The translations under genes were made by a program, and so were the position numbers. Of a DNA stretch of 64,000 nt, positions 50,053-60,700 are shown piece after piece (within the stretch, counting starts at the first letter, position 1; every line of letters begins with the position of its first letter). The stretch is taken from positions 14,302,501 through 14,366,500 of the forward strand of contig JAVHKY010000054.1 of NCBI GenBank assembly GCA_035079385.1. The letters run 5' to 3'. The DNA comes from Aspidiotus rigidus (lineage: Eukaryota; Arthropoda; Insecta; Hemiptera; Diaspididae). The notes under the pieces are model-generated. The model was not told where the DNA came from and ran no database searches. It was given only the letters and a program-made list of their open reading frames with translations.

Positions 50053-50731
50053 GATGCGTTGAACGAAATATGCCGGTGAAGAAAACACACGATCTCTAGC
50101 TTTATAAGATAGCACTAGAATTCATTCAGATCATTACAGACTGGAAGATTCTCTTTTTGAGTACATGAGGACAAACTCAATCATCAAGTTTGACAACTAT
50201 ACGAGAAAATTCGAGCGAAGTTGTGAGTCTACAAGAAAGAAAATTCATTTTTCCATAAAAGTATCAATGTTCAGAGTGTATCGATTCAGAGTAGTGTTGT
50301 GTTTTGAAATAATGATAACGGTGGAAGAAAGTAAGCGAGATAAGCAGAATAAGCGTGTAAATTTATCATATTACGACGTTGCAATCTTAGGTTGCAACGT
50401 TGCAATTTTGAGAAAACAATTGCGACTTCTGTTCCAGAAACCCAACTCGTCACTTCATGGAAGTTCCTGTTTTGTTTTCCTGTAGCTACTTTATCAATAC
50501 TTCAAGCTTGAAATAAATCGTGTAGAACTTTTTCTTAAAATCAATCGTATCGTTCTATTATTCACAATTTTATCGTCCTGTAGGAGGACGGAGTTTCTAA
50601 AATAATATCTTTTCTTCGTAATTATTTACTTCAATTCACTATGCGTTAATGGTTGAAGTTGGAAGACGAAGTACATGCTGAAACAAGTATTATTATGTAC
50701 CAAAAACAGAAAATAATCAGCAGCCTAGGTT
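50053..50731. promoter_or_regulatory. Divergent upstream region of the DMAC1-like gene and Rab40
   Basis: The start codons are 679 bp apart on opposite strands. It contains a short palindromic patch around 50.38-50.42 kb ('gttgcaatcttaggttgcaa' then 'cgttgcaa'). The frame at 50165-50485 is not conserved. No core promoter element is unambiguous. Confidence 0.45.
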
Positions 50732-51827
50732 ATGGCCGATATTTCAAGACCAGCCAACCAAATCAAGCCATATGACTACTTATTAAAGTTCCTGTTAGTT
50801 GGAGATAGTGATGTTGGAAAACAAGAAATTCTCAGTGGTCTCGAAGACGGTTCTTCGGAGTCACCTTTCTGTGGTAGCTATGGTTAGTGTTGTCTACTTA
50901 ATATTCAGTAATGATGAGAAGAACGATCAAATTAAATGAGTATTTTCAATTTCAGCCTACAAAACGACCATAATCCTGCTGGATGGTAAACGTGTAAAAT
51001 TACAGCTATGGGATACGTCTGGTCAAGGAAGATTTTGTACGATCATTCGATCTTATTCAAGAGGTGCTCAGGGTGTTTTGATAGTGTACGATATTACGAA
51101 CAGATGGTCGTTTGACGGTGTGGACCGCTGGTTAAAAGAAGTTGAACATGTATGTGACCTAAATGTAGTTTTTAATTGTCTGTCTCATAACTCGTGGTAA
51201 TCCGCATTATGTGGTGTTCTGATTACCTTCAGCACGCTCCTGGCGTTCCGAAAGTATTAATTGGTAATAGACTCCACTTGGAATTCAAAAGACAAGTAAA
51301 TATGAGAGATGCTGAGCAATATGCCATAAAAAATCACATGGCATTCTTCGAGGTTAGTTCTCTGTGTAATTTCAACATCCGAGAAAGTTTTTGCGAATTA
51401 TCTCGCCGAGCATTATATCGCAACGGTATGGAGCGACTGTTGAGATCTAACAAAGGTACTTTGATTCTTGTGTAATCAATATTAATAGGTATATTCTAGA
51501 CAAATTTCAATTTGATATCTGATTTATCTCTGTTTTCTAGTTCTTAGTTTGCAGGAACTTTGTTGTCGAACAATAGTCTCCAGAACCACAGTGTACGGTA
51601 TTGATCAACTGCCATTACCAGAATCGATAAAATCTTACTTGAAATCATACGCTTTAACCAGTTTGAATTCATTAACCATGACTTTACCGCGTAATTCAAG
51701 CAGTAAAAAAGGTTTCCGACATGGTTCTAGTGGTCAAATACGTAATGTTCTTATTCATACCTCTTCCCCTCAGAATGTGCCGTCTGAAACGCATTGCACA
51801 GGTCGTAACTCCTGCGAAATTTCATGA
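50732..51827 (+). CDS. RAB40: Rab40 small GTPase with SOCS box
   Basis: Four exons, 50732-50882, 50956-51149, 51233-51455 and 51541-51827, make 284 codons plus TGA; human RAB40C has 281. Introns are 73, 83 and 85 bp. The GTPase domain has the P-loop 'GDSDVGKQE' (24-32), '[19 protein letters not shown]' (69-87) and '[12 protein letters not shown]' (126-137); the unusual DTSGQ and GNRLHL forms and the lack of Ser/Thr after the P-loop Lys are typical of Rab40. The SOCS box follows (about 189-226, '[15 protein letters not shown]' then '[13 protein letters not shown]'); it recruits Elongin B/C and Cullin 5 to make an E3 ligase. The tail ends CEIS, a likely prenylation site (human CKIS). The Ser/Lys/Arg-rich linker before it is poorly conserved, as in other Rab40s. 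Confidence 0.97.
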
Positions 51828-52900
51828 CGATGATGAGCTGTAGTGTAAAAAAATAGAATAATTTTGTGATCTTCGATTCAGGTGGGATTTCAAGTTACAT
51901 AATTACTCGGTATGTTTTTCATAACGATTGTATTCTTGTATTCTATTTTTGGTTTCTCTCTCTGATTGTTTGCCTTTTGTATGTTTTCTCGTTTGAGTTT
52001 ATGACAATCAAAACTATTGTAAAATTATAGTTTTTTTTCCTTGTTCATTTTCTCCCATTTTTGTATCTTTTTCAATCATGTATTCATTTGTTTGAAAAAC
52101 TATATTAGATGTCTCGTAAAAACTTCGAAATTTTCCTTGAATTCCGTGGTGTTGCAAAAATTTTATGCACATATTCATGTCACAACCACTTTTGTTAGTT
52201 ATTCTTAGCCAACTTCGTCAGTTTTTATTCATTTTAAGTTATGGGCATATTTTATTTATTTATTTATTATTTTTTTGTATTCCCAAAGAACCATTTTGTT
52301 GTCCTTTTTATCCTCGTCGTTCATTGTTTTTAGAAATTATTTTAGAGATCGCGTAACTATCTGCATTTTGTTCGTGTTCAACAATACAAACAGGAGGCAT
52401 CTATTTGTACTTTTCTCTCGGTGACTAGTTGATTCCATTGGTGGCGTAAAATTTTTGACGACCGTGCGTCAAGAATATCACCTCTCTAGGGGTCCGCTAC
52501 AATGAAACAAACTGAGCAACGTGAACGAGCAACGGGCAACCGAAACAAATTAGTTTGATTCGGTTGCTTGTTTTTTACACACCACTACCGTTTCGAAATT
52601 GCTCCTTGCGCGTTGCTCGTTGCCAACTTCGTTTCATTGTAGCGGACCCCATAGAGTAGAAATTGTTTTATTCTCAGTCCTTTCATCCGATGAAAAGGCT
52701 GTACTAACATGAGATTGTAAATAAATGTAGGTGATTCGTCTACCTTTACGACTTGTACATATACGTATTAAGTACATCCTTGTACCATTTAATACTGTGT
52801 GTTTATGCCTTAACGATTTTTAATTCTAGTCTTAAAACAATGTGATTGTAAATTTTATACAAATAATGAAGTATAATAAAGTTACGACAATTTAAATGCT
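51828..52900 (+). other. Long 3' untranslated region of Rab40 (inferred)
   Basis: After the Rab40 stop there is about 1 kb of T-rich, non-coding sequence before two poly(A) signals, AATAAA at 52720-52725 and 52875-52880. No other gene intervenes, so this is most simply a long 3' UTR. It would include the MITE at 52489-52650, which would fold the RNA into a stem. Confidence 0.55.
52489..52650. mobile_element. 162-bp MITE with perfect 20-bp terminal repeats in the Rab40 3' UTR
   Basis: GGGGTCCGCTACAATGAAAC at 52489-52508 and its exact reverse complement at 52631-52650. Complementarity continues imperfectly inward (for example 'gaacgagcaacgggcaacc' against 'gcgcgttgctcgttgcc'), so nearly the whole element folds back. 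The immediate flanks (ctcta and atagag) are themselves partly complementary, so no clean target duplication can be called. Confidence 0.85.
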
Positions 52901-53884
52901 TATTGGAATTTTTATGTTCGATTAAATGCTCCGAGTTTAATGCACGGTTTTGAACCAACCTACGAGAGAAATTTTCAACACGGTATTTTTTTTCAAGAAC
53001 GTGGCGATAATATTCGAATCAAACGATTTAGACAAATAGACCGATTCCTGAATCACGTCATACGTATGTTACTGAGAGCAAGACTACCTATCTTTGCCTC
53101 GGATGAACACACTGACTGCCACAAGGATAAAATATAGAGCAAAGATCATTTTACCATTAATCAAAAAGAAGTTTTTCTCAGTTCTTTGGATAAATGTTGA
53201 GAACACTCCAAATTATAAATAGTTATGGAGGTGCTTTTAATTTCCTATTCCTTCCTCGTTTCAAAGTATTCATAAGATAATCTTTGCTCATTGTGTTACT
53301 TTCAAGGGAGTAAATGCGTTTGAAACGAGATAACATTGGGTAGATTCGCTCTTAATAACTGAGTCTAGGGAATCGGCCCATAATATTATTAGAAGACAAA
53401 GGCTGTAATTTTTTTGAATGAGTTCGAATACTCGGTTACCTACATAATGTTTCAAAAATCAGATTTTTCTTCCCCCCACCCGCTTTTTTTCTTTCTTAGG
53501 TTTTCCCATGTCATATCAAGACCATTTCTATCAACTGCATAATTAAATTTCTCTGTTCATCCATATGGAAAGAAAAAATAATAATAAAATGAGTGATGAC
53601 GAAAATTAATAATCATTTTTACTTTATTGACAATTTTTTCAACAATCAATTCGAAATTGGATATGAAATGAACTCGAATGACATACTATAATTAAATTGA
53701 TGAAGAATCTTCGGGCAATATTACAAGGGGAAATTGAAAAGCAACATTAATTGAAAAAATGAATCACAAAAAAGAGAAAAAGAACTTATCTTACTACTAT
53801 TAATAATTATGATAACTTTCGAACCGTGAGTGCTACAACCATATCTAATTTGCACCATTTCCAGCTAAATCTTCACCATCCCGA
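52901..53884. other. Intergenic, no gene seen
   Basis: One 65-codon plus-strand frame (52940-53137) begins just after the Rab40 poly(A) signal and has no family resemblance. The rest is AT-rich and would contain the 3' end of the minus-strand tandem-exon gene. Confidence 0.4.
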
Positions 53885-55978
53885 TCAATGGCTACAAAAA
53901 TTTCGTCAAGTACTATCAATCAAGCGATAATCAAATTTCAATAACAAAAAGAAAATTTCGTATATCAAAACACAGAACTAAATAACTCGAACAAATAGAA
54001 AAAAAAGTCGATTACCTTTCATCAGCGTGATAACTTTCGGTATCGGGAGACGCAGTCACAATTGCTCTTCCATTCGAACGACTACGATTGGTATCTAAAA
54101 AAATATAAGGTCACAAAAACTGTTAAGTCCATATAACGACTAAAAAAAAAGAGAGAAAAATAAAAGGCACCAATCATACGCATATAGACCACATCTTATT
54201 ATAATACAGTATAAAAAAATTTTCTATACATAAACAAGTGAAAAAATATTTTACATTTGAAAATTGAGTTTTTATCACCAGGGTTATCAGCGAGATAACT
54301 TTCAATATTAGGATACTTAGTCACAATTGTTCTTTTATTCGAACAACTAGAATCGATATCTGAAAGAAATAAATTTACAAAAACAATTACGCCCATATAA
54401 TAATAAAATAAAATAAAAAAACACTTCAATCATACGCATGTAGTCTTGTCCATTTCTTCTAATATAGGAGAAGTTTCTATACATAAATACAATCGAACAA
54501 ATATTTTACATTTAAAAATTGAGTTTTTATCACCATCGGGCGTATCAGCGAGATAACTTGCAATATTGGGATACTCAGTCACAATTTTTCTTTTATTCAA
54601 ACAACTACGGTCAGTATCTGAAAAAGATAAAATTACAAAAACAATTAGGCTTATATAATAAAAGAAAAAAAAACACACTTTAATCGTGCGCATACATTCT
54701 CGTCCATTTTTCATCATAAAATTTCACCCCCAAAAAATAAAATGTTCTGCATCCAAACCTAACTGAATAAACGTTACAAAAATTACATTTAACGACCAAG
54801 TTTCCAGCATCAGACACGTCATGACCCTCACGAGCAAGATGACTTTCGATATCGGGATACTTATTTACAAAATTATTCTTACGATCGTAATCTGAAAAGT
54901 ACAAAATTACAAAAACAGTCGTATTTAACAACTTTGAAAAAAACAAAATACATACTGATCCTACGTATACGGTCTCGTCTATTCCTCGGTTTATACGCCT
55001 CAACAGCGACCGAAGTATTTTGGAAATGGAAGACTTTTCCGATAAGTCTATTGCAATCATCCTATAGCAAATTAAGGAAAAGGTTCGTTACTGTTTAACT
55101 GCAGCACTACCTTACTAAATTGGAAATCGACGAATCGAATTTTAGGATATTTTGAAGTGATGTCCAGATCCCGGTTTCGATATATTAAAAAGCACAAATT
55201 TCTACCGTGATATTATACAAAATAAACTACAGATAAATTGAACTTTTTAGGGCGAGCATTGAAAAAAACCCTTTATTTTTCCGTTTTTAATACCTACATT
55301 GTAAATTCAATTTTGAAGCATCTAGATACCTACATCGCACGTTCGTGAGCACGGGCGATTTCAATTACACACCTCACTATTGGTGAAACTGGCAAGGACA
55401 ACTGATCTGTAGTTTCAAAATTCAACATATAAGTGTAAGTCAATTACCTTTTAGCTCTAAAATTCATCAATTTAAATTTTCGATAAATCGAACAGTCCCC
55501 CTTCAAAAATCAGATTCTTCATAAAACGAATCAGACGCAGGTAAATTAAAATAATATTTTTTCAGCTTCACCTATTCGATTTAGAAAAAGCCCTCCACAT
55601 GTGATATATGTATAGTACCATCAAAGTATACAATAAAATTTCTACCTCGTTCCTGAAATAAATGAAACCGAACCGTTTCTGAAGGGCTACGTGAATCGCA
55701 CCAAAACGTTTTTTGCAGAACCTGTAAAATTCTCGCTTTCTTTTGAGAATCGCTCCATCAATACCTACATTTACAATGAAAACACATCACAACGATTTAA
55801 TTAGGATTAGAGAAATGAACGAAAATACCTAAGTATATGAATTTGATTTGTATTAACCTCTCAAAAAAGCAACGAACTTTCTCGGCTTCGAACATTGATC
55901 ACGATTCGGGAAAAGATCGTCAAGGATGGATTGAATGACATGAGCCCCAGCGTTTTCAATTATTGAGATGCGATTCAT
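53885..55978 (-). CDS. Unrecognised gene with tandemly duplicated exons, about 225 aa (predicted)
   Basis: Proposed minus-strand exons: 55858-55978 (ATG 55978), 55722-55764, 54952-55061, then four related exons 54787-54891, 54510-54617, 54255-54359 and 54016-54094, and a short end at 53885-53891. All join in frame to about 225 residues. The N-terminal part ('IENAGAHVIQSILDDLFPN', 'KFVAFLRGIDGAILKRKREF', 'ISKILRSLLRRINRG') is basic and amphipathic, without signal peptide or membrane segment. The repeated exons encode a 35-residue unit around 'NKR-IVT-YPNI-SYLAD' and '(D)GDKNSIFK'. I recognise no family. The first three exons and the end are less certain than the repeats: the 55722 donor (CAG|GTTCTG) is weak, and the last exon adds only Ser-His before a stop. 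Confidence 0.5.
54016..54094 (-). repeat. Tandem exon unit 4 (terminal, truncated)
   Basis: Starts with the same TAG|ATACCAATCG acceptor context and encodes 'SRSNGRAIVTASPDTESYHA' then DES. It lacks the KNSIFK end. Its donor is GAAAG|GTAATC in phase 2; even unspliced, translation would stop one codon later (TAA). So it is the natural C-terminal end of the array. Unit start spacing is 265 bp. Confidence 0.65.
54255..54359 (-). repeat. Tandem exon unit 3
   Basis: A 105-bp exon, phase 1-1, acceptor CAG|ATATCGATT and donor AAAT|GTAAAA. It encodes 'CSNKRTIVTKYPNIESYLAD' then NP-GDKNSIFK. It is one codon shorter than unit 2 and otherwise the most similar to it; unit start spacing is 258 bp. Confidence 0.75.
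54510..54617 (-). repeat. Tandem exon unit 2
   Basis: A 108-bp exon, phase 1-1, acceptor CAG|ATACTGACC and donor AAAT|GTAAAA. It encodes 'CLNKRKIVTEYPNIASYLAD' followed by TP-DGDKNSIFK. Its start is 274 bp downstream of the unit 1 start, and the intron ahead of it ('cctaattgtttttgtaattt') is duplicated ahead of unit 3. Confidence 0.75.
54787..54891 (-). repeat. Tandem exon unit 1 (most diverged)
   Basis: A 105-bp exon, acceptor TTTTCAG|AT and donor AAAT|GTAATT, phase 1 at both ends. It encodes 'YDRKNNFVNKYPDIESHLAR' and a different second half, ending 'VVK'. It shares the K-YP-IESHLA core and both splice sites with units 2-4. The preceding intron carries the shared 'gactgtttttgtaattttgt' segment. 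Confidence 0.7.
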
Positions 55979-56124
55979 ATTGAAAACGAAATTGTGACCA
56001 ATTAGCCTAGATATTCAAAGAACAAAATACAATTATGAAAGAATCCAGAGACAACTAGAATTAAAAAACAAAAATTTCAAGCCAGAAAATTCCAGCCAAG
56101 AAATATTCTTTATCAGCTGACCCG

Positions 56125-56413
56125 CTAAGGCGCTAGAGGTATTCTCAAGAATGTAAACAAACACGTGATGTGGTGGTAAATTTTAGTGAAGCGGTGCAAC
56201 TTAATGCGAAATCACATTAAGTCGCACCGCTTCACTAAAATTTACCACCACATCACGTGTTTGTTTACATTCTTGAGAATACCTCTGCCGTACAAAATAG
56301 AATCGACGTATAAAAGAGGTATTTTTGGTAGGGTTGAAGAATCTCTTCTCTGCAGATCGTGGATATCCAGATACGTCCATTCTACTTCGTACGGCAGACC
56401 TCTAGCGCCTTAG
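56125..56413. mobile_element. 289-bp element with 16-bp terminal repeats and a near-perfect hairpin
   Basis: CTAAGGCGCTAGAGGT at 56125-56140 is exactly inverted at 56398-56413, and ACCCG lies directly outside both ends (56120-56124, 56414-56418) as a target-site duplication. Inside the left half, arms 56135-56206 and 56215-56286 are complementary over 72 bp with one mismatch around an 8-bp loop. A second inverted pair (ctgccgtac...cgacgtat against atacgtcc...gtacggcag) fills the right half. No coding frame. The right half is related to 31381-31486. Confidence 0.9.
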
Positions 56414-56570
56414 ACCCGCAAGTTGCAGCTGATCAGCTGATCAATACGCAGGGCGATCCCATTGAGGCGATCGCGTAAGGTTTTGCTTGGGATTGGTGGA
56501 GAGAGCGGGGACGGTAGCGATTGCAGAATCAAAAGCGGTTGAACTCACCGTACTTTGACTATAGGCCATA

Positions 56571-56824
56571 GGGCTTTTACAATTCTTGTCGGTTTGCAGG
56601 ACAATGCAGAATAATATATTTTCTCACTTGTTCCCGTGGGAATTTGTCTCGCTGTCTTTTTTCCTCATGCAAAACATAGTTCATCCTGCAAACCAAAATG
56701 CGACCGGGAAAAAGGTATCTGTCTCAATGAAACTTGCATTTAATATCATTTCTTTTTTCTAGCTGATTCATCTTCAACGCTTGTAAAAGCCATATAGGTA
56801 CAAACTACAAACCAGTGGTAGTAT
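56571..56824. repeat. Small nested inverted repeats left of the F1 copy
   Basis: 'ggccatagggcttttacaat' near 56.57 kb faces 'gcttgtaaaagccatatagg' near 56.79 kb, and between them 'ggtttgcaggac' faces 'catcctgcaaacc'. The arm 56801-56824 is also the inverse of 57745-57768 beyond the F1 copy, so the whole 56.6-57.8 kb interval is bracketed by inverted repeats. Confidence 0.55.
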
Positions 56825-57049
56825 TACAAGGCTTCCACGGTGGGGTAGTTTGAAGCAGACCGCGGCAAAGAGGCAAAGAGAAGGTTACAACGAAGAAGAT
56901 TTGTATCATCAGTTGCATAATCCATGCTACATATACAACTACGTGAGACGCTATTTTATGAATTAAGACGATTTGTGCATCTGATCGCAGACTTCGACTA
57001 CCCGCCTTCTCCCTTGAATGCCAAATAATCTCACCTCACGTAGTATCAG

Positions 57050-57734
57050 TAGGGAACAATATAAGATCACAGATAATATAGAACAAAATACCTAGATATC
57101 AGACTCGTCAAAGTATCTGTGAGCGTCGCAGGCGCAAGCGTTATGTGAGAGCGGTGCAGGGTACATTACTGTTTAACACGCGTCTTATGGCAGGTATATT
57201 TTAAATAATTTAAAATTGCCAAATACTTTTGCTACCGATTAAGAATGTTATTAAAAAATTTATGTGAAAATTTCAGCCTAATAGAATCAATTTTCGTTCA
57301 GTTATTCAAGTTTAAAGTTGTATAGGGTCTTATGGGAATTCCGTTTTCTGCCCACACTCGGGCAAATGCTTATGCAACCGCCTATCACAAAAATTTAACA
57401 CGCGTTAAATGGTGAGTCTGATATCTAGGTAGGTATGCGCAAGTGATAAGAATAAGATCGTCACCACACTGATAAAGTCGAAGGAGGAGCAATCTGAGAA
57501 GTAAGCATCAAACATGGAATACAAGAATTTAAACTACAAAAAATAAAGGGAATTCCTTGTTTTCATCGATATAATCTTTCTAATTAACCAAAATTCAATG
57601 TTTGACATTTAAATTTTTCTCATACGGCCCTCCTCGCCCTGAAATCTTCTAAAACTGCTCCTCCTTCGACGTTATCAACATGGCGATGATCTCTTTCTTA
57701 TCACTTGCGCATACCTACCTTATATAGTTCCTTA
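57050..57734. mobile_element. Foldback family F1, copy with target duplication, interrupted by another MITE
   Basis: Starts TAGGGAACAATATAAGAT and ends with ATATAGTTCCTTA. It is flanked on both sides by GTATCAG (57043-57049 and 57735-57741), a 7-bp target-site duplication. From 57430 the sequence follows the reference copy: 'ggtatgcgcaagtgataag', 'gataaagtcgaaggaggagc', interior 'atcgatataatc', then 'gctcctccttcgacgttatc' and 'cttatcacttgcgcatacct'. The left arm is split by the element at 57091-57429. Confidence 0.8.
57091..57429. mobile_element. 339-bp MITE inserted into the F1 element
   Basis: Perfect 16-bp terminal repeats CCTAGATATCAGACTC and its inverse at 57414-57429, with TA directly outside both ends (57089-57090 and 57430-57431), as expected for a Tc1/mariner-type insertion. 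The interior contains 'taacacgcg' near both ends. No coding capacity. Because it interrupts the F1 arm, it inserted later than F1. Confidence 0.8.
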
Positions 57735-57774
57735 GTATCAGTCCATACTACCACTGGTTTGTAGTTCGTGTAGT

Positions 57775-60700
57775 CAAAGAGTTGGTAACAGTGCGTATTC
57801 TTGCGGTGATATGATTTGCCATTATATGATTGCATTAGAAATTTGAAATGTATTTTAATTTCAATCCACTCAAACCTATAATGGTAAGAGAAAAGTTACC
57901 CTGAAGGCTAAAGTTGATACCAGTCAACCGCTAGGATTGTTGCGATAGTTTTCAATAATCTGTCCCACTTCTTATCGACAAGACTTGTCCAAACTCGATC
58001 GACAGACTGTGCGTTTTTGCGCTTCATCAGATCAATCTCCTTGACTACTATGAAAAATCCCAAATGAACCACTGCGTATATACTTTACGCTCAACCAGTT
58101 TAAACCATTTCTCAACCATGCACTGATTCTAAAAACTAAAGTTATCCTCTCATTAATTTTGTAGCCACCTAATAGACTCTTATCAGACCTCTGGTAGGTA
58201 CCATACTTTCTTATAAAATGAGAGTGTACGCCTGCACATACGAGTACGCCTGCACATACGAGTATGTGCAGGCGTAAATTAATATCGAATGTAAGTAAAC
58301 GTTAAGTATTATTAGAGTTTAAGTCAGGTATGAACTATTTACTTGCGCTGAAATAATGGCAAGCAGTCTCCAATCCACGTAACCTGTAAAAATATCGTGT
58401 GTAAGCATTTCCTCTCGGCTACTCTGACTATTTGGTGTAATAAATTAATTTTAAACTAAAGAACAGTAGTGTGAGGTCTTTGAGGATCAGTTACACGCTG
58501 GGACATGTCCTCAGGACAAAGTAGTAAGCTCAGTGGTCCTTTGATATCGGCTAAAAGGTAAGGGTGGCATGTCCCTAGGGAATATCCCTAGAGCTCTCAT
58601 AGGTCGTTAAGTCGAATGAGACAGGGGCTTTAGAACGCAAGGAGTAGGGAAATAATAATTTAGCTTGAAATTGAATCGACTTGTAAAAACGATACGTAAT
58701 GATGTATTAGACTAGGTATCTATTATAAATACTTATTTAGGTATTAAAGTATGTTACGCTAGATTATAACTGGTAAATTATGCTCAGTGGCCAACTCGAA
58801 CTACATATACAGTTACTCACCCTGGTCGATAGTCTAGAAGATCGATCTTTTTTTTTTTTTAATAGGAGTCCAAACACCGATAGAAGATCTAAGGACGTTT
58901 GCACTGAAATAAATATTTGATTTAATGACAATTTACCTTAGACACAAAGGTTTGATAAGATATCCGCTCTCAAATCCGTATTATAAATAACAATTACTTT
59001 ACATATGGCTTCTCATACTGTTATCAATGAACTCGCGCTTTCTCGTAGAGGAATCGTTAAAACATACTAACTCGACGGTGTCGAGCAGATCTCGCCAACC
59101 CCATGTATTCAGGATTTATATCCTTTCCATACTACGTATTTCGTAATGCAGTGTGCGATGCACAACTGGTTACAAGGTCAAGCCTTGTCGAGCGTTTCGA
59201 AACAACCCAAATATGTCGCAGCATTTTTAGTTTTATTAGTTGAAATACTGCACATGTGGAAGTGTCTGCGTAAGAAGATCTGTCGGTTGGAATATAGGAC
59301 TCTAAAATAAAAACTCGAGAAAGAAATGAGAAAAATTACGTAGCAAGACGGGTGTATAAAAATCTATATATTCCACACTCTAAATTTAGTTCTTATTCAA
59401 TGCGCTTTATTATGCTTATTATTTATTAGATATACTGTATGTTGAAAACTAGTCCAATGACTTATTAGGCTACGAAACTGATTATTTGGAATCTCGATCT
59501 TTTGGAAGTCGAAATTTCTTCAAATCCTCTTCTAGCCAAGCCTTCAATTATGTCAAGTTACAAACACAAAATACCAGACGAAGGACGAAGAAACACTTAA
59601 TTTTCTCAAGTCCCTAATGAAGTTAAGTGAAAGTATTTTTTCAAGTCTTTAATTATCTCAAGGTCAGATCATTGTCATGATGAAACCGCCAGACGATGAA
59701 TAGCGAACTCTTGGGGGGATCATAGAATAGGATCTCCCTGGTAATAAAAATATGTATTTTATTTTCTAGTTAAAAATTTAAAAATTCTTCCTATTACGAA
59801 TATTGATGCAAATACTACTTACTTTCAACATCTTTCTAATTACAGTCTTCTTACTACTTTTGAATAAAAATGATTTAAAAGATTTATATGGACGAGGAGA
59901 GAGCGAATAATGACGAGCTATTTTTACCAAAGAATTGAGAAGGAAATCTATTTTTCTGTGAAGGGGGAGGACGTGAAAAAAAAAATAGAGGATATTGATC
60001 GTAGTTGAAAATATTACTATGTTTAGGCTAGTAATATTTTTTCTCATTTCCTAAAAGCAAAAATTTGATTTTTCGGACGGACAGCTGTGCTATTTCCTTT
60101 TGATTACGTATGACACTGCATTGGTCTATTTTTCGTACAAATGACGTCGAGCTTCAAATTTATCAAGTTCTTTTTAAAAAACTTGCATAATTATAAGCAG
60201 TGATTCTTATATAATCTTGAAAACACGAATTCTTGAGAGGGCTGCATTTGAAACTAAAAGTAACTCCCACAATAATTCTAGCGAAGTACAAAAAACGTGT
60301 AAGAAATATACGCAATTTATTGTTTAAGTGGCTTTATGATATATCTACTTACTATAAGTCAAAAAAAAAAAAAAATTGTATAAAATTGTAACAAAATTAT
60401 AAACGTATAGACTACAAACAATGGACAAAAAAAACTTGAAAAATTTTACAATTATTAGGTAAGTAGCCTACAAGAAGGGAATTGAATATGTATACGAGAA
60501 TACGTGATACAAAAACCAATAGGTACCTAGAAAAAATATGCGAAAGCGTATAGAAATTTTCTTATGCATAAATAAATATTGCATCTTTCAAGGGACAAGT
60601 TCGAAACCAATTTCAAGTTCATTGACTTTTAACTATCCCGTCTGTCCCCAAATAAGGGAACTAATGGTTTGTAGAGTGTAAATTAGATACAAACTATTCA

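Noticed and set aside
57121..57160. CpG-rich 'gtcgcaggcgcaagcgttatg' as a possible promoter
   Set aside because: It lies inside the inner MITE at 57091-57429 and is part of the transposable element.
58227..58276. Possible CRISPR-like repeat
   Set aside because: Only two units with no spacer between them, in a eukaryotic genome; a local duplication explains it.
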